Shown here one piece after another: positions 6,439 to 8,139 of a stretch of DNA of 8,139 bases. The translations under genes and the position numbers were made by a program. Under the pieces are notes generated by a model. It had not been told where the DNA came from and made no database searches. It saw only the letters and a list, made by a program, of their open reading frames with translations. Numbering within the stretch: position 1 is the first letter of the stretch; the number at the start of each line of letters is the position of its first letter. The DNA is from an uncultured Bacillota bacterium (lineage in GTDB: Bacteria > Bacillota > Clostridia > Peptostreptococcales > Anaerovoracaceae), in contig CAMNNV010000049.1 of the NCBI GenBank assembly GCA_946546075.1, forward strand, positions 1 to 8,139, in the 5' to 3' direction.

Positions 6439-7410
6439 ATGAAGACAATCAAAATCGGCCTTCTTGGTTTAGGTAATATCGGAACGGGCACATATAAGGC
6501 CCTCGAGATGAACAGAGACGAAATCGAAGGCAACGCTGGTGCTCACATCGAGATCGTGAAGATTTTGGAGAAAGATGTGGACAGAGACAGAGGTATCGAA
6601 GTACCGGCTGAGAAATTCACGCAGGATCCGGACGAGATCTTCAATGACCCTGAGATCGATATCGTGATCGAGCTCCTGGGCGGAGTAGAGCCTGCTGCTA
6701 CTTTCATGGAGACTGCCATGAACCACGGCAAGCACGTCGTAACGGCAAACAAGGCTGCTGTTGCAGCGAACTACCCACGCCTCACGGAAGCTGCTGCGAA
6801 GAACGGCATCAAGTTCAACTACGAAGCAAGCGTAGGCGGAGCGATCCCTATCCTCACAGCTCTCAAGGACACGGTAAGAGCCAACAAGTACACAGAAGTT
6901 CTGGGTATCGTAAACGGTACGACAAACTACATCCTTCACATGATGGGGACCCAGGGCATGAGCTACGAAGAAGCACTGAAGGACGCACAGGACAAGGGCT
7001 TCGCTGAAGCTGACCCTACTGCTGACGTAGAGGGTATCGATGCAGCTAACAAGCTGAGCATCCTCATCGCTCTCATGTTCGGCAAGTACATCCACCCGAA
7101 GGACATCCCGACGACAGGTATCACTGAGATCACGAAGGAGAAGATCGACGAAGCCAAGTCAAATGACTGCGTCATCAAGCTCATCGCTCACGCTACACTG
7201 AAGGAAGACGGAGAACTGGACTACGAAGTACGTCCGACATATATCAGGACATATCACCCTCTGGCAGGCGTACTGGAAGAATACAATGCCGTCTACATCA
7301 AGGCGAACCTGGTCGGCAAGATGATGTTCTACGGACCGGGAGCAGGCCCGCTGCCGACAGCAAGTGCCGTTCTGGGCGACGTTATGGAGATCGCAAGATC
7401 CATGAAATAA
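6439..7410 (+). CDS. hom: Homoserine dehydrogenase, catalytic form lacking the ACT domain
   Basis: Reduces aspartate semialdehyde to homoserine with NAD(P)H, the branch point to threonine and methionine. ATG at 6439 is chosen because GGAGG sits 9 bases upstream and the protein then opens MKTIKIGLLGLGNIGTG; the frame is also open to 6415. Seen: Rossmann motif GLGNIG (10-15), TANKA with catalytic Lys105, VGGAIPI (132-138), GIVNGTTNYIL (156-166), and AEADPTADVEGIDAANKL with Glu190, Asp201 and Lys205. It ends at YGPGAGPLPTASAVLGDVMEIARSMK. At 323 residues it stops where the catalytic domain normally ends; many Bacillota enzymes continue about 80-100 residues into a regulatory ACT domain. The bases after the stop show no obvious broken ACT remnant, so this looks like a natural short form. 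Weak feedback control through this enzyme is inferred. No aspartokinase or thrC/thrB gene is adjacent. Confidence 0.95.
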   Translation: MKTIKIGLLGLGNIGTGTYKALEMNRDEIEGNAGAHIEIVKILEKDVDRDRGIEVPAEKFTQDPDEIFNDPEIDIVIELLGGVEPAATFMETAMNHGKHVVTANKAAVAANYPRLTEAAAKNGIKFNYEASVGGAIPILTALKDTVRANKYTEVLGIVNGTTNYILHMMGTQGMSYEEALKDAQDKGFAEADPTADVEGIDAANKLSILIALMFGKYIHPKDIPTTGITEITKEKIDEAKSNDCVIKLIAHATLKEDGELDYEVRPTYIRTYHPLAGVLEEYNAVYIKANLVGKMMFYGPGAGPLPTASAVLGDVMEIARSMK

Positions 7411-7412
7411 CC

Positions 7413-7427
7413 GCTGTGCGGCGCAGC
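7413..7427 (+). other. Small hairpin just after the hom stop
   Basis: GCTGTG (7413-7418) can pair with CGCAGC (7422-7427), six pairs including one G-T wobble, closing a three-base loop. It starts three bases after the hom stop. No T-run follows (TTATAGC), so it is not a canonical intrinsic terminator. It may protect the mRNA end or be incidental. Confidence 0.3.
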
Positions 7428-7451
7428 TTATAGCACAAACGAACGAAACAT

Positions 7452-7496
7452 ACGCGGCTCCCTCGCGATACCACCGCGAAGCACAGGCAGCCGCGT
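7452..7496 (+). other. Nested GC-rich hairpin in the hom to SEC-C spacer
   Basis: ACGCGGCT (7452-7459) is perfectly complementary to AGCCGCGT (7489-7496). Inside it, TCGCG (7463-7467) pairs with CGCGA (7475-7479) around a seven-base loop, giving a two-tier stem with an asymmetric internal loop. No T-run follows (TGTAATG), so an ordinary intrinsic terminator is unlikely on the plus strand. The structure ends 25 bases before the AGGAGG of the next gene. It could be a processing or stability element, or part of a dispersed palindromic repeat. The pairing is read directly; the role is unknown. Confidence 0.5.
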
Positions 7497-7533
7497 TGTA
7501 ATGTACATAAACTGATTTACAGGAGGAACTCAG

Positions 7534-8034
7534 ATGACATTATTTGAGGAATGGAAAGAGCTTATCGAGAACCAGACAGAAGACAGTTTCCCGGAATTCT
7601 GGAAAGAATACAGCGAAGCAGAGACGAAGATCTACAGCAGCATCCTGGACGATCCAACTGCTAAACTCACCGGTACCCTCGGCGAGCTGGCAGAGAAATT
7701 CGAAGTACGCCCAGTGATCTTCGAAGGCTTCCTCGACGGTATCAACGACAGCATCGTAAACAAAAATGACTTCGAGAACATGGACGAGAACTCACAGGTG
7801 GAGATCGAGATCATCCCTGAAACACTGTTCTACAACATGATCGCAGCCGACGCCGACTATCTCTATAGCCTCCCACAGTGGGAGACCATCCTCGGCGAGG
7901 AGAAAATGAAAGAACTGGCCAAGAAATTCAAGAACTCCAAGACCGTTCGCCGCGACCAGCCAAAAGTCGGCCGCAACGACCCATGCCCATGCGGAAGCGG
8001 GAAGAAGTATAAGCATTGCTGTGGGAGGAATTGA
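7534..8034 (+). CDS. SEC-C motif-containing protein of unknown function
   Basis: A 166-residue cytoplasmic protein with no signal peptide or membrane segment. The start ATG at 7534 follows AGGAGG (7521-7526). Residues 1 to about 130 are acidic and probably mostly helical (MTLFEEWKELIENQ), with no catalytic motif I recognise; a segment near 94-118 (PETLFYNMIAADADYLYSLP) resembles a conserved core of clostridial SEC-C proteins as I remember them. A lysine-rich linker (KKFKNSKTVRRDQPKVGR) leads to the C-terminal zinc motif NDPCPCGSGKKYKHCC, with Cys151, Cys153, Cys162 and Cys163 as likely ligands. This motif is named from the SecA C-terminus, where it binds zinc and SecB, and it occurs on many unrelated proteins. 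Role is unknown; a link to ribosomes or protein quality control would be a guess. It follows hom after 123 bases on the same strand, without a clear promoter of its own. Confidence 0.88.
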   Translation: MTLFEEWKELIENQTEDSFPEFWKEYSEAETKIYSSILDDPTAKLTGTLGELAEKFEVRPVIFEGFLDGINDSIVNKNDFENMDENSQVEIEIIPETLFYNMIAADADYLYSLPQWETILGEEKMKELAKKFKNSKTVRRDQPKVGRNDPCPCGSGKKYKHCCGRN

Positions 8035-8139
8035 CCCCGAGAACGAAGGCGAGCCTAAAGGTTATAATCGAGTCGAGTGAACGGCGGTAATTCCCCCGTC
8101 ATATGTCGCAGCGATACGAGCTACGAAGTAGCGATGGGG
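8035..8139 (+). repeat. Gene-free tail with hairpins, possible intergenic repeat element (cut by window edge)
   Basis: No ORF is credible here. Two inverted repeats can be read: ACGGCGG (8081-8087) against CCCCCGT (8093-8099) with one mismatch, and GCTAC (8120-8124) against GTAGC (8128-8132) with loop GAA. The segment begins CCCC directly after the SEC-C stop and reaches GGGG at the last visible bases, so the ends could pair. The string GCGATAC, 6 bases, CGAAG (8111-8128) recurs as GCGATAC, 5 bases, CGAAG in the spacer after hom (7465-7481). GAACGAA also occurs in both spacers (7441 and 8041). This suggests a repeat family, but the element may be incomplete. Confidence 0.35.

Noticed and set aside
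8031..8068. A promoter formed by TTGACC (8031-8036) and TATAAT (8063-8068)
   Set aside because: The spacer is 26 bases, far from the 16-18 needed, and TTGACC overlaps the SEC-C stop codon. No TGn extension precedes the -10 and no gene follows in view.

Overview
The window is ordinary, compact core-metabolism DNA from what looks like an anaerobic member of the class Clostridia (Bacillota). The basis for that is strong AGGAGG-type ribosome binding sites at almost every gene, a clustered gap-pgk-tpiA-eno glycolytic operon lying behind a sigma-54 gene, and a SEC-C protein of a type common in that class. A finer placement is not possible from sequence alone. Every CDS except eno is complete; eno runs off the left edge. 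No mobile element, CRISPR array, rRNA or tRNA was seen, and no gene-free stretch exceeds 300 bases.

Minus strand, read right to left: trmL (tRNA wobble-ribose methyltransferase, about 6286-5816), rpoN (sigma-54, 5760-4333), then gap (4292-3270), pgk (3199-2015), tpiA (2015-1269) and eno (1250 to the edge). The last four convert triose phosphates through glyceraldehyde 3-phosphate, 1,3-bisphosphoglycerate and 3-phosphoglycerate. Enolase acts one step further on, and the phosphoglycerate mutase that should link them is not encoded here. A CggR-type repressor gene, often found before gap in Bacillota, is also absent; rpoN occupies that position. I see promoters before trmL (TTGACA-16-TAAAAT) and rpoN (extended -10 TGTTATAAT), but none of good quality before gap, so rpoN and the glycolytic genes may share transcripts.

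Plus strand: hom (homoserine dehydrogenase, 6439-7410) diverges from trmL, with its own promoter (AAGACA-17-TATAAT). It is short, ending at the catalytic domain without the usual C-terminal ACT domain. A 123-bp spacer with a nested GC-rich hairpin separates it from a 166-residue protein with a C-terminal SEC-C zinc motif (7534-8034). The last 105 bases hold no gene but contain hairpins and a motif shared with the earlier spacer, suggesting a dispersed intergenic element cut by the window edge.

The most interesting observation is in gap. The enzyme keeps its catalytic Cys and His, but four positions that normally favour NAD are changed together (GxGxxA, Asp32 to Val, Leu187 to Ala, Pro188 to Arg in Bacillus stearothermophilus numbering). 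This predicts a GAPDH that uses NADP or both cofactors inside a glycolytic operon. I found no convincing evidence of a wholly new biological system.
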